Positions 8,908 to 17,762 of a stretch of 64,000 bases of DNA are shown here, piece after piece. The position numbers were made by a program, and so were the translations under genes. The notes beneath the pieces were generated by a model, which saw nothing but the letters and a program-made list of their open reading frames with translations, was not told where the DNA came from and made no database searches. Position 1 is the first letter of the stretch, and each line of letters starts with the position of its first letter. Source of the stretch: Flagellimonas meridianipacifica (GTDB lineage Bacteria > Bacteroidota > Bacteroidia > Flavobacteriales > Flavobacteriaceae); contig NZ_PVYX01000001.1 in assembly GCF_003001695.1 (NCBI RefSeq), forward strand, positions 496,001-560,000. The letters are read 5' to 3'.

Positions 8908-11900
8908 ATGAAAAAATCCTACCCTATCGCATTTGTATGCGCACTACTTGCTTGTTTTTTCAATTCATCTGCTCAAGAATCAACTCAGAATACGGAGATT
9001 GACTCTAGTTTTTACAGTGGTCTAAAATGGCGAAATATTGGTCCCAAACGTGGAGGCCGCTCCCTAGGTTGTGCGGGTAGCCCAAGCCGCCCCAACGAGT
9101 ATTATTTTGGTGCTACTGGTGGCGGATTGTGGAAAACAATTGATGGTGGAAATGAATGGAAACCCGTAACCGATGGACAAGTAACTAGTTCCTCAGTAGG
9201 TGCCGTTGCCGTTGCAGAAACTAATCCTGACATTGTTTACATTGGCATGGGCGAAGTCCAATTGCGCGGCAGTATTACCCAAGGCGATGGGGTATACAAA
9301 TCTGAAGATGCTGGGAAAACTTGGAAGCATTTAGGACTAAAGGAAACTCAAGCTGTTGCGAGAATAAGAATTCATCCCACAAATCCTGACTTGGTCTATG
9401 TGGCGGCTTTGGGCCATCCCTATGGTGATAATGAAGAAAGGGGCGTATTCCGAAGCAAAGATGGGGGTGAAAATTGGGAAAAAGTACTGTACGTTGGACC
9501 CAAAGCGGGTGCGGTGGATTTAATTATTGATAGAAACAATCCTGACGTTCTATATGCAACTACCTGGCAAGTGTATCGCAAGGCTTGGAAAATGTGGGGT
9601 GGCGGAGGCCAGAGCAAGCTGTGGAAATCTACAGATGGTGGCGACACTTGGACTGACCTCACCCAAAATTCCGGGATACCTAAAGGCCCCATTGGAAAAA
9701 TTGGAGTAACTGTTTCTCCTGCTGATTCCAAAAGAGTGTGGGCCATTGTTGAAGCCAATGAAGGAGGGGTATTTCGTTCCGATGATGCGGGTAAAACTTG
9801 GGAAAAGACCAATGATGAACGTAAACTCAGGCAACGTGCTTTCTACTATTCCAGAATTTATGCCGACCCTTTGGATAAAGAAACGGTTTACGGACTGAAT
9901 ACTCGAATGTATATGTCAACAGATGGAGGAAAAACGTTCGATTCCATCATTCAGACACCCCACGGCGATAACCATGATTTATGGATTGACCCAAATAATC
10001 CAAAACGCATGATTAATTCCAACGATGGAGGAGGTAATGTTACCATCAATGGAGGTAAAACATGGACAGAACAAGATTTTGTCACCACACAGTTCTATCA
10101 TGTGATGACCACTAATGATGTGCCGTATCATGTTGCTGGAGCACAACAAGATAACAGTACTCTTGCCATGCCGAGCGATGGCTGGAGCCACATGCAAGCC
10201 AGAGGCCATAACAAAGGCTGGTATTATGCTGTAGGAGGTGGAGAAAGTGGATGGATTACCCAACACCCTGAAAATTTGGACATTTTCTATGCGGGCAGTC
10301 AAGGAGCCCTATTAACTAGATATGACAGAAGTAATGGTCAAATTCGAGATATTCAGGTATATCCACGATTCTTTTCAGGAGAGCCAGCAGAGGCCCTTCC
10401 TGAAAGATGGCAATGGACCTTCCCTATTATGTTCGCGCCTCAAGACAGCAAGGTAATGTACACCTGTTCCCAACACGTTTGGAAAACCACAAATGATGGG
10501 CAGACTTGGGAAAAGATAAGTCCTGATTTGACCTATGCCGACCCAAGTACTTTAGGAAAAACTGGTGGGGTAATTACGATGGACATGAATGGCCCCGAGA
10601 TTTATGCGACCGTCTTTGCATTGGCACCCTCTTTCCATGATATAAATACCATTTGGGCAGGATCGGACGATGGAAAAATCCATATTACGCGTGATGGAGG
10701 TAAAAACTGGGAAGACATCACCCCATCCGATTTGCCGAAATTCTCAAGGGTAAGCATTATTGACGAATCAAAACACCGACCTGGTACTTTATATGTGGCA
10801 GCAAATCGCTATCAAGTAGATGATAGACAGCCCTATGTCTTCAAGACTCATGACTATGGTAAAACGTGGACCAAAATCATCAACGGAATTGAAGATGGGC
10901 ATTTTGCCAGAGCTATTCGCGAAGATCATGTAAGAGAGGGGCTCCTGTTTTTAGCAACGGAACACGGGGTGTATTTTTCTATGGATGACGGCGCGAAGTG
11001 GCGAAGCCTGCAATTGAACCTTCCGGATACGCCCATTCGTGATTTGGTCATTAAGGACAACGATGTGGTTTTGGGTTCACATGGCCGTGGGTTCTGGATA
11101 TTGGATGATATTCTTCCGCTGCGTCAATTTAAGCCAGAAATGTTGAACCAATCGGTAGTACTTTTTGAACCCAGGGACGCCATTCGCGGTATTTCGGAAG
11201 CTTCTGTGCAGTATTATCTGAAAGAACAACTGGACACCATCACTTTTGAAGTTCTGGATGCCAATGACAACCTCATTGATACGTTTACAGGTAGCAAACC
11301 CAAATATAAAGTGGATAAAAACATTCCATGGTGGCGACGGGGCGGCTCTTCCAAACCAACCACCGCAAAAGGGCTGAACACCTTCACTTGGGATTTGCGT
11401 TATAAAGGTGCTACGGATTTTGAGGGGATGATCATTTGGAGTGCACGACCTACAAGAGGTCCAAAAGCCCCCATTGGAGATTACAAAGTGAAAATCAAAT
11501 CAGGCGACTATGAAAAGACCTATCCTTTTTCAATTCATATGAATCCTAATTTAAAAGGAATCACTAAGGAAGATTTGGACGAACAGTTTCAATTGGCGAA
11601 TAAAATTATGCAGAAAACAAGTACAGCCAATGAAGCAGTTATCCATATTCGAGAGATAAAAAAACAACTCAAGGAACATGAAGAAAAACTGTCCAGTAAT
11701 GCTATGAAAAGAACAATCACTCCTTTTATCAGTAAACTAAGTGCTATTGAAGAAAACTTATATCAAGTTAAAAATCAGTCTGGACAAGACCCATTGAACT
11801 TCCCTATTAAGTTGAACAATAGATTGGCTTCCTTGCGACGCAGTGTCGAAAATGGGGACGCCAAGCCAACGGATGGGGCCTACAAAGTGTTTCAAGAGCT

Positions 11901-12018
11901 TTCAGCAGAACTTGAGATTGAGTTGAGCAATTTGGACAATATTCTAAGAAAAGATCTCCCCAAGGTGAACAAAGCCCTTCAGGTGATTGACGCAGATAGT
12001 ATAGAAATTACGGAATAA
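8908..12018 (+). CDS. Large exported BNR/VPS10-like beta-propeller protein
   Basis: 1036 residues with a signal peptide ending about 'FNSSAQ'. Repeated Asp-box-like motifs (for example 'SEDAGKTWKHLG', 'SKDGGENWEKV', 'STDGGDTWTDL', 'SDDAGKTWEKT', 'TNDGQTWEKIS') fill most of the first ~700 residues and predict one or two sortilin/VPS10 or BNR propellers. The last ~250 residues are alpha-helical and Lys/Glu-rich with an Ig-like strand stretch before them. Proteins of this architecture are abundant in Bacteroidota and often named 'glycosyl hydrolase' from the Asp boxes, but no sialidase active site can be assigned. It lies alone between ggt and a small lipoprotein gene. Confidence 0.85.
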   Translation: MKKSYPIAFVCALLACFFNSSAQESTQNTEIDSSFYSGLKWRNIGPKRGGRSLGCAGSPSRPNEYYFGATGGGLWKTIDGGNEWKPVTDGQVTSSSVGAVAVAETNPDIVYIGMGEVQLRGSITQGDGVYKSEDAGKTWKHLGLKETQAVARIRIHPTNPDLVYVAALGHPYGDNEERGVFRSKDGGENWEKVLYVGPKAGAVDLIIDRNNPDVLYATTWQVYRKAWKMWGGGGQSKLWKSTDGGDTWTDLTQNSGIPKGPIGKIGVTVSPADSKRVWAIVEANEGGVFRSDDAGKTWEKTNDERKLRQRAFYYSRIYADPLDKETVYGLNTRMYMSTDGGKTFDSIIQTPHGDNHDLWIDPNNPKRMINSNDGGGNVTINGGKTWTEQDFVTTQFYHVMTTNDVPYHVAGAQQDNSTLAMPSDGWSHMQARGHNKGWYYAVGGGESGWITQHPENLDIFYAGSQGALLTRYDRSNGQIRDIQVYPRFFSGEPAEALPERWQWTFPIMFAPQDSKVMYTCSQHVWKTTNDGQTWEKISPDLTYADPSTLGKTGGVITMDMNGPEIYATVFALAPSFHDINTIWAGSDDGKIHITRDGGKNWEDITPSDLPKFSRVSIIDESKHRPGTLYVAANRYQVDDRQPYVFKTHDYGKTWTKIINGIEDGHFARAIREDHVREGLLFLATEHGVYFSMDDGAKWRSLQLNLPDTPIRDLVIKDNDVVLGSHGRGFWILDDILPLRQFKPEMLNQSVVLFEPRDAIRGISEASVQYYLKEQLDTITFEVLDANDNLIDTFTGSKPKYKVDKNIPWWRRGGSSKPTTAKGLNTFTWDLRYKGATDFEGMIIWSARPTRGPKAPIGDYKVKIKSGDYEKTYPFSIHMNPNLKGITKEDLDEQFQLANKIMQKTSTANEAVIHIREIKKQLKEHEEKLSSNAMKRTITPFISKLSAIEENLYQVKNQSGQDPLNFPIKLNNRLASLRRSVENGDAKPTDGAYKVFQELSAELEIELSNLDNILRKDLPKVNKALQVIDADSIEITE

Positions 12019-12104
12019 CGAGCTTAATATAGTTTGATTTATAGATTCAATAACCTTAAGCAATTTCCATTTAGAAATCATTGCCGTAATACTGAAAAAA
12101 CTAT

Positions 12105-12677
12105 ATGAAGTATTTAATGTTGGTTTTATGTTTGGCTCTTACAAGCTGTAAAACTGAAAAGAAACCTAAACCGGAAACTATTGCGGAAAAGCAAAAGAAT
12201 AATCAAAATGAATATGGTATTTCTCCTTCTGCAATGTGGAAAGATTATACTGAATCAAATCCTAGAGCAGAAAACGAGCAAATTCCCGAATCTGATTTTT
12301 TTCATAATAATCGAGAAGATGCAAATCGTCTTGCAGAATTAACCTTGAAAGGTAAAAAGAAGGCTTCCTCCGGACTTTATCGCTTGTACAAACAATACAA
12401 TGTGGATTTGCCTAGTGTTGGAGCAATACAGATAATAACAGATTTCGACGGGAAAGCAAAAGCCATAATAAAAAATGTAAGTGTTGATACAATTCCATTC
12501 AACAAGATTTCCAAAGAATATGCTGAACTGGATATGGGGACAGATATTGAACCTCTTAAAAAATGGAAGAAAGCACACTGGGACTTTTTTGAAAACTTTT
12601 TGAAGGAAAGTGGCGAGAAACCAACCGAGGAAATGCTGATAGTCTGTGTAAGATTTGAAAAAGTATGGCCCAAATAA
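12105..12677 (+). CDS. Small lipoprotein of unknown function
   Basis: 190 residues. The N-terminus MKYLMLVLCLALTSCKTEKK has a good lipobox (LTSC, Cys15), so the protein is probably lipid-anchored. The rest is soluble, with 'SVGAIQIITDFDGKAKAIIKNVSVD' in the middle, and no domain I recognise. It stands alone, 86 nt downstream of the BNR protein. Confidence 0.7.
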   Translation: MKYLMLVLCLALTSCKTEKKPKPETIAEKQKNNQNEYGISPSAMWKDYTESNPRAENEQIPESDFFHNNREDANRLAELTLKGKKKASSGLYRLYKQYNVDLPSVGAIQIITDFDGKAKAIIKNVSVDTIPFNKISKEYAELDMGTDIEPLKKWKKAHWDFFENFLKESGEKPTEEMLIVCVRFEKVWPK

Positions 12678-12804
12678 CGTACTAGAATTATCATCATTTG
12701 TGATTGATTACTAACCTCTGCAACCATCAAATTTCACTAAATTTATAGTACAGAGAAGTCCGTGGCTCATCTAGGCCCTTAGGCTTCATTCAAAACAGCA
12801 AAGA

Positions 12805-13578
12805 GTGAAAAAATTCATTGAATTAAACCCCGAAAATATCGCTTCGGAGCACATCTGTTGCGCCATATCCGACAAGAAATGTGCTGACAGCTATCAGGCA
12901 AAAAAAGACTGGTTAAAGAAAGAGTTTGCCAATGGATATGTCTTTAGAAGACTTGATGAGAGGGCAAAAGTATTTATAGAATACGGCCCTGCAGAAAATG
13001 CTTGGATTCCCATAACAGCACCCAATTACTTAAATGTAAACTGTTTTTGGGTTTCAGGTAAATATAAGAAGAACGGTTATGGAAAAGCCCTTTTGCAATC
13101 AGCTGTTGAAGATGCAAAAGCGCAAAATAAAAATGGCCTTGCAACTGTAGTAGGTACAAAAAAGTTCCATTTTATGAGTGATACCAAATGGTTGTTAAGA
13201 CAAGGATTTGAAGAAGTGGAAAGGATTACGAGCGGGTTCAGTTTATTGGCATTAAAGTTTAATAAAAGTTCTGAAAACCCCAAGTTCAATGAATCAGTAT
13301 TGAGTGGGGAATGCCCAGACAGAGAAGGGATTGTTGTGTATTACTCAAACCGATGTCCTTTTGCCGAATTTCACGCCATGAACTCATTGGTTGAAACAGC
13401 AGAAAAAAGAAATCTTCCTTTAAAAGTGATTAAGCTCAAAACAATGGAAGAAGCCCAAAACTGCCCGAGTCCTGCAACTATTTTCAGCTTGTTTTTAGAT
13501 GGTAAGTTTATGACCACCGACCTCAGTGTCTGTATGGACAGTAGGTACGACAAAGTGATTGAGAAGGCAAAAAAGTAA
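12805..13578 (+). CDS. GNAT N-acetyltransferase fused to YoaP-like thioredoxin-fold domain
   Basis: 257 residues from a GTG start. Residues ~1-155 are a GNAT domain with motif A 'VSGKYKKNGYGKALLQSAVEDAK'. The C-terminal ~75 residues ('GIVVYYSNRCPFAEFHAMNSL' onward, ending near 'TTDLSVC') resemble the YoaP C-terminal domain, a thioredoxin-like module with a Cys in the first loop. Such GNAT-YoaP proteins occur in Bacillus and many environmental bacteria; their substrate is not established. The ORF is Cys-rich near the N-terminus (EHICCAISDKKCADS), which suggests a metal- or thiol-related role, but this is only an inference. Confidence 0.75.
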   Translation: MKKFIELNPENIASEHICCAISDKKCADSYQAKKDWLKKEFANGYVFRRLDERAKVFIEYGPAENAWIPITAPNYLNVNCFWVSGKYKKNGYGKALLQSAVEDAKAQNKNGLATVVGTKKFHFMSDTKWLLRQGFEEVERITSGFSLLALKFNKSSENPKFNESVLSGECPDREGIVVYYSNRCPFAEFHAMNSLVETAEKRNLPLKVIKLKTMEEAQNCPSPATIFSLFLDGKFMTTDLSVCMDSRYDKVIEKAKK

Positions 13579-13709
13579 GTAAGGACAAAAAGTACAACAG
13601 TATACTCTAAAATTTTAGTTAAAAGAGATTAACTAGAGGGATTTTTATGCTTCTCTACGTGTGCCTTAAGTATGTTTAAGTCGTATTTTTAGAGCCTTAA
13701 ACCTAATTC

Positions 13710-14753
13710 ATGCGTAAACCTTTTTTCCTATTCCTGGTCAGTTTGTTCCTGTGCAGTCATAATCTGTACTTAAAAATGGAAACCTATTTCTTGCAACCTA
13801 ATCAAGGAGCCGTTTTGAGCTTATACAACGGGACTTTTGAACAGAGTGAAAATATCATCACTCGGGATAGAATGTTGGATGCCTCTCTCATTGCTCAAGG
13901 CGAAAGGATAGCCATTGACCCTAAGCAGTGGAAGGATCAGGATAGCACTATTACTCAATTAACTTTCAATACAGGTGTAGCCGGAACCTATGTGGCAGGG
14001 GTCTCTACCAAAGCAAGAAACATTGAACTCAGCGCGGAAAAGTTTAATAGCTACTTAGAACATGACGGTGTCCTCGATATGCTTGAACAACGTACCAATG
14101 ACAGCCTTTTAGATCAAGATGCGGTAGAGAGTTATGAAAAACATGTAAAAGCCATCTATCAGGTAGGCGACGTAAAAACAAACGACTGGAGTACAGCGCT
14201 AGGCTATCCAATTGAGTTTGTTCCGAAAGCGAATCCATATGAAAAATATAGTGGCGAAAAGTTGAAAATACAGTTGCTTCTCGATGGTGAACCGTTATCC
14301 AACCAACTAGTCTTTGCTGATTATATTAAAGGTTCCCACGCTCATACACATAATGATCACGACCATAATCACACACATGATGGAACTGAACATTCCCATA
14401 ATCATGAACACTCGGGTGATGGGCATGGTCATTCCCATGAATCACAAACAGGGGAAACACATACCCATACCAGTGGGCAGCAATTACGAACCAATGACGA
14501 AGGTATGGTTCTTGTAGACCTACCTGAAGACGGTATCTACTATCTGCGGACCATTCACATGACCCGAGTCACTGATAGTGACGAATTGACCCATCAGTCC
14601 AAGTGGGCGACACTTGCTTTTGAAGTGAGCCACAAACATGGTGCAGATACGCATACACATGATCATGACCATGAACATGATTATGCCACCTGGATTTTTG
14701 TTCTGGGCAGTTTACTAATCATAGGATTGTTGTTCCTAGTCTTCAGAAAATAG
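13710..14753 (+). CDS. Exported His-rich protein (DUF4198-like) with C-terminal membrane anchor
   Basis: 347 residues: signal peptide, a DUF4198-like beta-rich domain ('METYFLQPNQGAVLSLYNGTF' start), a strongly His/Asp-rich insertion at about residues 210-253 (HAHTHNDHDHNHTHDG type), a second short His cluster near 313-326, and a final transmembrane helix (about 328-346). DUF4198 proteins are periplasmic and are often linked to Ni, Co or other metal uptake. Exposed His repeats would bind Zn, Ni, Co or Cu. The stop is 8 nt before a HupE/UreJ-type permease gene, so the two probably work together in metal handling. The exact metal is not indicated. Confidence 0.8.
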   Translation: MRKPFFLFLVSLFLCSHNLYLKMETYFLQPNQGAVLSLYNGTFEQSENIITRDRMLDASLIAQGERIAIDPKQWKDQDSTITQLTFNTGVAGTYVAGVSTKARNIELSAEKFNSYLEHDGVLDMLEQRTNDSLLDQDAVESYEKHVKAIYQVGDVKTNDWSTALGYPIEFVPKANPYEKYSGEKLKIQLLLDGEPLSNQLVFADYIKGSHAHTHNDHDHNHTHDGTEHSHNHEHSGDGHGHSHESQTGETHTHTSGQQLRTNDEGMVLVDLPEDGIYYLRTIHMTRVTDSDELTHQSKWATLAFEVSHKHGADTHTHDHDHEHDYATWIFVLGSLLIIGLLFLVFRK

Positions 14754-14761
14754 AATTAAGG

Positions 14762-15439
14762 ATGTCTGCACGTTTAAAGCAAGTTTTGCTGTTAGTCCTG
14801 TTGTTTGTTCCACTTCTTGGATTTGCACATGATGTTACAAGTGCTGATCAGGAGATTTTACGCAATGGCGGTTTGTTAGCCTATATTCGTGTAGGGGCAA
14901 CACACATGCTCACAGGTTATGATCACCTGCTTTTTCTTACTGGTGTCATATTCTTTCTAAAAGGTTTTAAAGATATCTTGATCTTCATTACCGTTTTTAC
15001 TATAGGGCATTGTATAACCCTTATAGGCGCTACTTATGCAGGAATTACAGCAAATGAACATTTGGTAGATGCGGTAATTGCCCTAAGTGTTTTGTATAAA
15101 GGGTTCGAGAATTTGGGTGGTTTTGAAAAATTAAAAGTAAAGTCGCCCAATTTGCTCCTAATGGTGGGTCTTTTTGGATTGATTCACGGATTTGGACTTT
15201 CTACAAGGCTACAATCCTTTGACATAGGAAAAGAACAGTTTTTGGCAAAAATTCTGTGCTTTAACCTGGGGGTGGAAGTAGGGCAGATACTTGCATTGAT
15301 TCCAATCGTTTTTATAATTACGCTTTCGCGAAAGCATAAGCAGTTTCCCGCTTTTTACCAAGCAGTGAATTGGTATCTGGTGTTGGCAGGAATAGGTCTG
15401 TTTGCCTATCAGTTGTATGGCTATTTTACTGGGCATTGA
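14762..15439 (+). CDS. HupE/UreJ family membrane protein
   Basis: 225 residues, signal peptide then about six hydrophobic helices. The family signature 'GATHMLTGYDHLLFL' is present at about residues 41-55, with the HxxxGxDH metal-ligand pattern, and 'FTIGHCITL' follows. HupE/UreJ proteins are nickel/cobalt secondary permeases. The open reading frame starts 8 nt after the His-rich protein. No hydrogenase or urease gene is seen in the window, so a general metal-homeostasis role is more likely than support of either enzyme. Confidence 0.85.
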   Translation: MSARLKQVLLLVLLFVPLLGFAHDVTSADQEILRNGGLLAYIRVGATHMLTGYDHLLFLTGVIFFLKGFKDILIFITVFTIGHCITLIGATYAGITANEHLVDAVIALSVLYKGFENLGGFEKLKVKSPNLLLMVGLFGLIHGFGLSTRLQSFDIGKEQFLAKILCFNLGVEVGQILALIPIVFIITLSRKHKQFPAFYQAVNWYLVLAGIGLFAYQLYGYFTGH

Positions 15440-15546
15440 TTCTATAGTCTAAGAGATATTCTTGTATTTAAAAGATGTTTTAATTCTGAAATGGTGAAAA
15501 AAGACTGATGTTGTCTTTGGCCATCAAATTCAAAACAAATCCCAAA

Positions 15547-16257
15547 ATGAAAAATATAATTATTATCCTGGTTTTATGTCTAGGCTTAGGATGTAAAAAT
15601 GATCGTCAAGACACGCTTAAAAAAGATGCAAAAACGCATAGTGAAGAGCATAAGCATGAAAAGCATTCGGGACATGCTTCAGCCAATGAGTTCATGCATA
15701 AATCTTCCTTCGATGACCTTATAGCGCGATTCGAGTCTCCTGAAAGGGATGCTTATCAACACCCCTATAAGGTATTAAACCATTTAGGGGATATCCAGGG
15801 ACAGACCATCATGGATATTGGAGCCGGTTCAGGTTATTTTTCTGTAAAACTCGCGAAAAAGGGAGCTAAGGTGATTGCAGCAGATGTAGATGATCGTTTT
15901 CTTGAATTCATCCAAAACCGAATTGAAGGAAACGCGCTAGAAAACATTGAAACCCGCAAAATCCCATATGATTCGCCTAATTTAGAGGAAGACGAGGTAG
16001 ATTTGGTATTGGTAGTCAATACGTACCATCATATTGAAAATAGGCCAGAATACTTTGCGCAGGTAAGGAAGGGAACGAAAACCAATGGAAAATTGGTCAT
16101 TATTGATTTCTTCAAAACAGATACTCCTGTAGGGCCACCTTCAGATCATAAACTATCTATGGACGTGGTGGTTGACGAACTTAAAAAAGCAGGGTATTCT
16201 TCCTTTGATGTAAATGTGGATTTACTACCTTATCAATATATTATTACGGCAAAATAA
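15547..16257 (+). CDS. Lipoprotein class I SAM-dependent methyltransferase with His-rich linker
   Basis: 236 residues from the ATG at 15547 (an earlier in-frame ATG at 15508 would spoil the signal peptide). MKNIIIILVLCLGLGC gives a lipobox Cys16. A His/Lys/Glu-rich linker follows (residues ~30-51), then a Rossmann methyltransferase domain with motif I 'IMDIGAGSGYF' (88-98), an acidic post-I segment 'AADVDD', and 'VLVVNTYHHI' as motif IV. An exported methyltransferase is odd because SAM is cytosolic. Similar lipoprotein methyltransferases are annotated in marine Bacteroidota. The His-rich linker and position behind the HupE pair suggest a metal link. The next gene starts 1 nt after its stop. 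Confidence 0.8.
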   Translation: MKNIIIILVLCLGLGCKNDRQDTLKKDAKTHSEEHKHEKHSGHASANEFMHKSSFDDLIARFESPERDAYQHPYKVLNHLGDIQGQTIMDIGAGSGYFSVKLAKKGAKVIAADVDDRFLEFIQNRIEGNALENIETRKIPYDSPNLEEDEVDLVLVVNTYHHIENRPEYFAQVRKGTKTNGKLVIIDFFKTDTPVGPPSDHKLSMDVVVDELKKAGYSSFDVNVDLLPYQYIITAK

Positions 16258-16258
16258 A

Positions 16259-16717
16259 ATGGACCCCAATCCACAACTCAAAAAATTTTTGGAACCTTAT
16301 GATGATAGCATCCAAAGATTGACTTTGGATTTACGCAGCTTCATATTGGACATAGTGCCAGAGACCAACGAATTAATTTGGGACAATTACAACGCTGTTG
16401 CCATCGCATACTCTAAATCGGAAAAACTAAAAGATGCATTTTGTCATATTGCAGTGTATAAAAAACATGTGAATTTTGGATTTAACCGTGGAGCAGAACT
16501 AACAAAGACAAACGTAAAGCTAAGTGGTACAGGTAAGTTAATACGCCATATTTCGGTAAAGGACTTTCACTCCTTCCCTTCTGAAGAAATAAAGCCCATG
16601 ATTTGGGAAGCCGTTGGAATTTCTGAACACATGAACAGTTCGTTACTGGATAGAAACAACAATCCAAAAAGTATTGTGATGTCTATCTCTGAAAAGAAAA
16701 TACGACCAAAATCATGA
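16259..16717 (+). CDS. DUF1801 domain protein
   Basis: 152 residues from the ATG at 16259, which lies 1 nt past the upstream stop; the longer reading from 16214 overlaps that gene and is unlikely. The sequence follows the DUF1801/YdhG-like pattern: 'LRSFILDIVPETNELIWDNYNAVAIAYS', then 'CHIAVYKKHVNFGFNRGAEL' and 'GTGKLIRHISVKD'. The function is unknown; the fold binds a ligand in frataxin-like relatives. It overlaps the next gene by 4 bp (ATGA), so the MTase, this gene and the following one are probably one operon. Confidence 0.78.
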   Translation: MDPNPQLKKFLEPYDDSIQRLTLDLRSFILDIVPETNELIWDNYNAVAIAYSKSEKLKDAFCHIAVYKKHVNFGFNRGAELTKTNVKLSGTGKLIRHISVKDFHSFPSEEIKPMIWEAVGISEHMNSSLLDRNNNPKSIVMSISEKKIRPKS

Positions 16718-17235
16718 AGAAACTGATTCTTGGCCTTAGCATGCTTTTTGTGACCCTGGGTCATGGTCAAACTGAATTTACCATTACAGCGGACGGAATA
16801 TACCCAAAAGCCATAACGTCCGAGATAGGTGCCTACACAACCTCGCAATTGTATAAAAAAACCATTGACTGGATTGAGGAAAATTCAGAGACCCATAACC
16901 TCACGATAGATTGTACTGCCGAAGATATTTCCATTCATATTTCTTCCCTAAAAAACAATGCGGCAAACCTAGAGAAACAGTATTACAATGCAACCTATAG
17001 GGTAAACATCCGCTTTGAATCCGGAAAATACACATTTGAGCCCACTCAAATTCAGTTAAAGCTAAACAGCAAGTATGATATGGGTTGGGAGGATTTTGAC
17101 CTCAACAATGGGTCGCTATATTTCAAAAAAGGAAAACCACTGCGAAAGTATAGGGCCTATTTAGAAAATATCCCCAAGGTATTGAATGAGCTTCATACGG
17201 AACTTGATGGTCATTTAAAAGTAAAAGAAAACTAG
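16714..17235 (+). CDS. Exported DUF4468-like protein
   Basis: 173 residues, signal peptide MKKLILGLSMLFVTLGHGQ, then a single beta-rich domain. The opening 'TITADGIYPKAITSEI' and the later 'KYTFEPTQIQLK' resemble the Bacteroidota DUF4468 (TBP-like fold) family of periplasmic proteins of unknown role. Translation is coupled to the upstream DUF1801 gene by an ATGA overlap. The family call is moderate; exported nature is clear. Confidence 0.65.
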   Translation: MKKLILGLSMLFVTLGHGQTEFTITADGIYPKAITSEIGAYTTSQLYKKTIDWIEENSETHNLTIDCTAEDISIHISSLKNNAANLEKQYYNATYRVNIRFESGKYTFEPTQIQLKLNSKYDMGWEDFDLNNGSLYFKKGKPLRKYRAYLENIPKVLNELHTELDGHLKVKEN

Positions 17236-17298
17236 TTTACCCTGGAGCCAAGAATTACTAAGTTTTCAGAGTTTCAATCAGTATAAGATTTTCGAATA

Positions 17299-17685
17299 AT
17301 GCTTGGTAGAATACGAAATAGCTTTTTTACTAGAATCCTCTGGGGATTTATTGGGCTTTACCTTCTCAATATGAGTGTTGATAGTTCAGACCCCTTCCCA
17401 GATTATATCCCAGAAGACCTGTCTTTCAATGACCAAGAAAGCATTATTGAAATTTTGGTAGAACAGGTTTTAGGTTTTGAAAATGCTTTTGAGGAGTATG
17501 ATGACCATGATACAGAAGACCACAACAAAAAAAAGAATATAAAGATTGAACTATTGGTTCATACAACCAAAAACAAGGAAATCACACATCGATACCTCAC
17601 TGAAAAAGAAATGCTTTGCCTTCATTATGAAGCCAGATTAACCAAAGGCTTCAAAGAAATAGATTCTCCTCCGCCCAAAGCTTGA
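17299..17685 (+). CDS. Small acidic conserved hypothetical protein
   Basis: 128 residues. A short hydrophobic N-terminal stretch (ILWGFIGLYLLNMSV) looks like a signal or anchor. It is followed by an acidic part 'PEDLSFNDQESIIEILVEQVLGFENAFEEYDDHDTED' spread over about residues 40-78. No known domain is recognised. The gene sits just upstream of the 'HAEPLY' envelope protein, and its stop codon lies in the left arm of the inverted repeat that forms that gene's leader, so the two may be a functional pair. This is inference from position only. Confidence 0.6.
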   Translation: MLGRIRNSFFTRILWGFIGLYLLNMSVDSSDPFPDYIPEDLSFNDQESIIEILVEQVLGFENAFEEYDDHDTEDHNKKKNIKIELLVHTTKNKEITHRYLTEKEMLCLHYEARLTKGFKEIDSPPPKA

Positions 17686-17760
17686 TTTGTTTTTTATGAT
17701 TCTAAAATCCCTATGACCAAAAGGACGTAGGGATAATTCTTAATGCTTAAAACAAATCAA
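17682..17760 (+). promoter_or_regulatory. Structured leader: nested inverted repeats upstream of the HAEPLY gene
   Basis: TTGATTTGTTTT (17682-17693) and AAAACAAATCAA (17749-17760) form a perfect 12-bp inverted repeat. Inside it, ATCCCTA (17707-17713) and TAGGGAT (17728-17734) form a second stem, extended by a T.G and a G-C pair and, past one mismatch, CC/GG, with an AAAA loop. The left arm includes the stop codon of the upstream gene; the right arm ends 2 nt before the ATG at 17763. In RNA this could hide the start site. No T-run follows, so it is not a simple terminator. Confidence 0.5.
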
Positions 17761-17762
17761 AA

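Noticed and set aside
9420-9812. 130-codon open frame on the minus strand inside the BNR protein gene
   Set aside because: Shadow of a strongly supported plus-strand gene; Pro/Ser-rich low-complexity translation with no domain.
14340-14470. CAT/CAC-rich tract as a DNA tandem repeat or CRISPR-like array
   Set aside because: Irregular spacing; explained by coding for a His/Asp-rich metal-binding segment.
14314-14517. 67-codon Ile/Met/His-rich frame inside the His-rich protein gene
   Set aside because: Frame-shifted reading of the CAT/CAC repeat; no ribosome-binding context or homology pattern.
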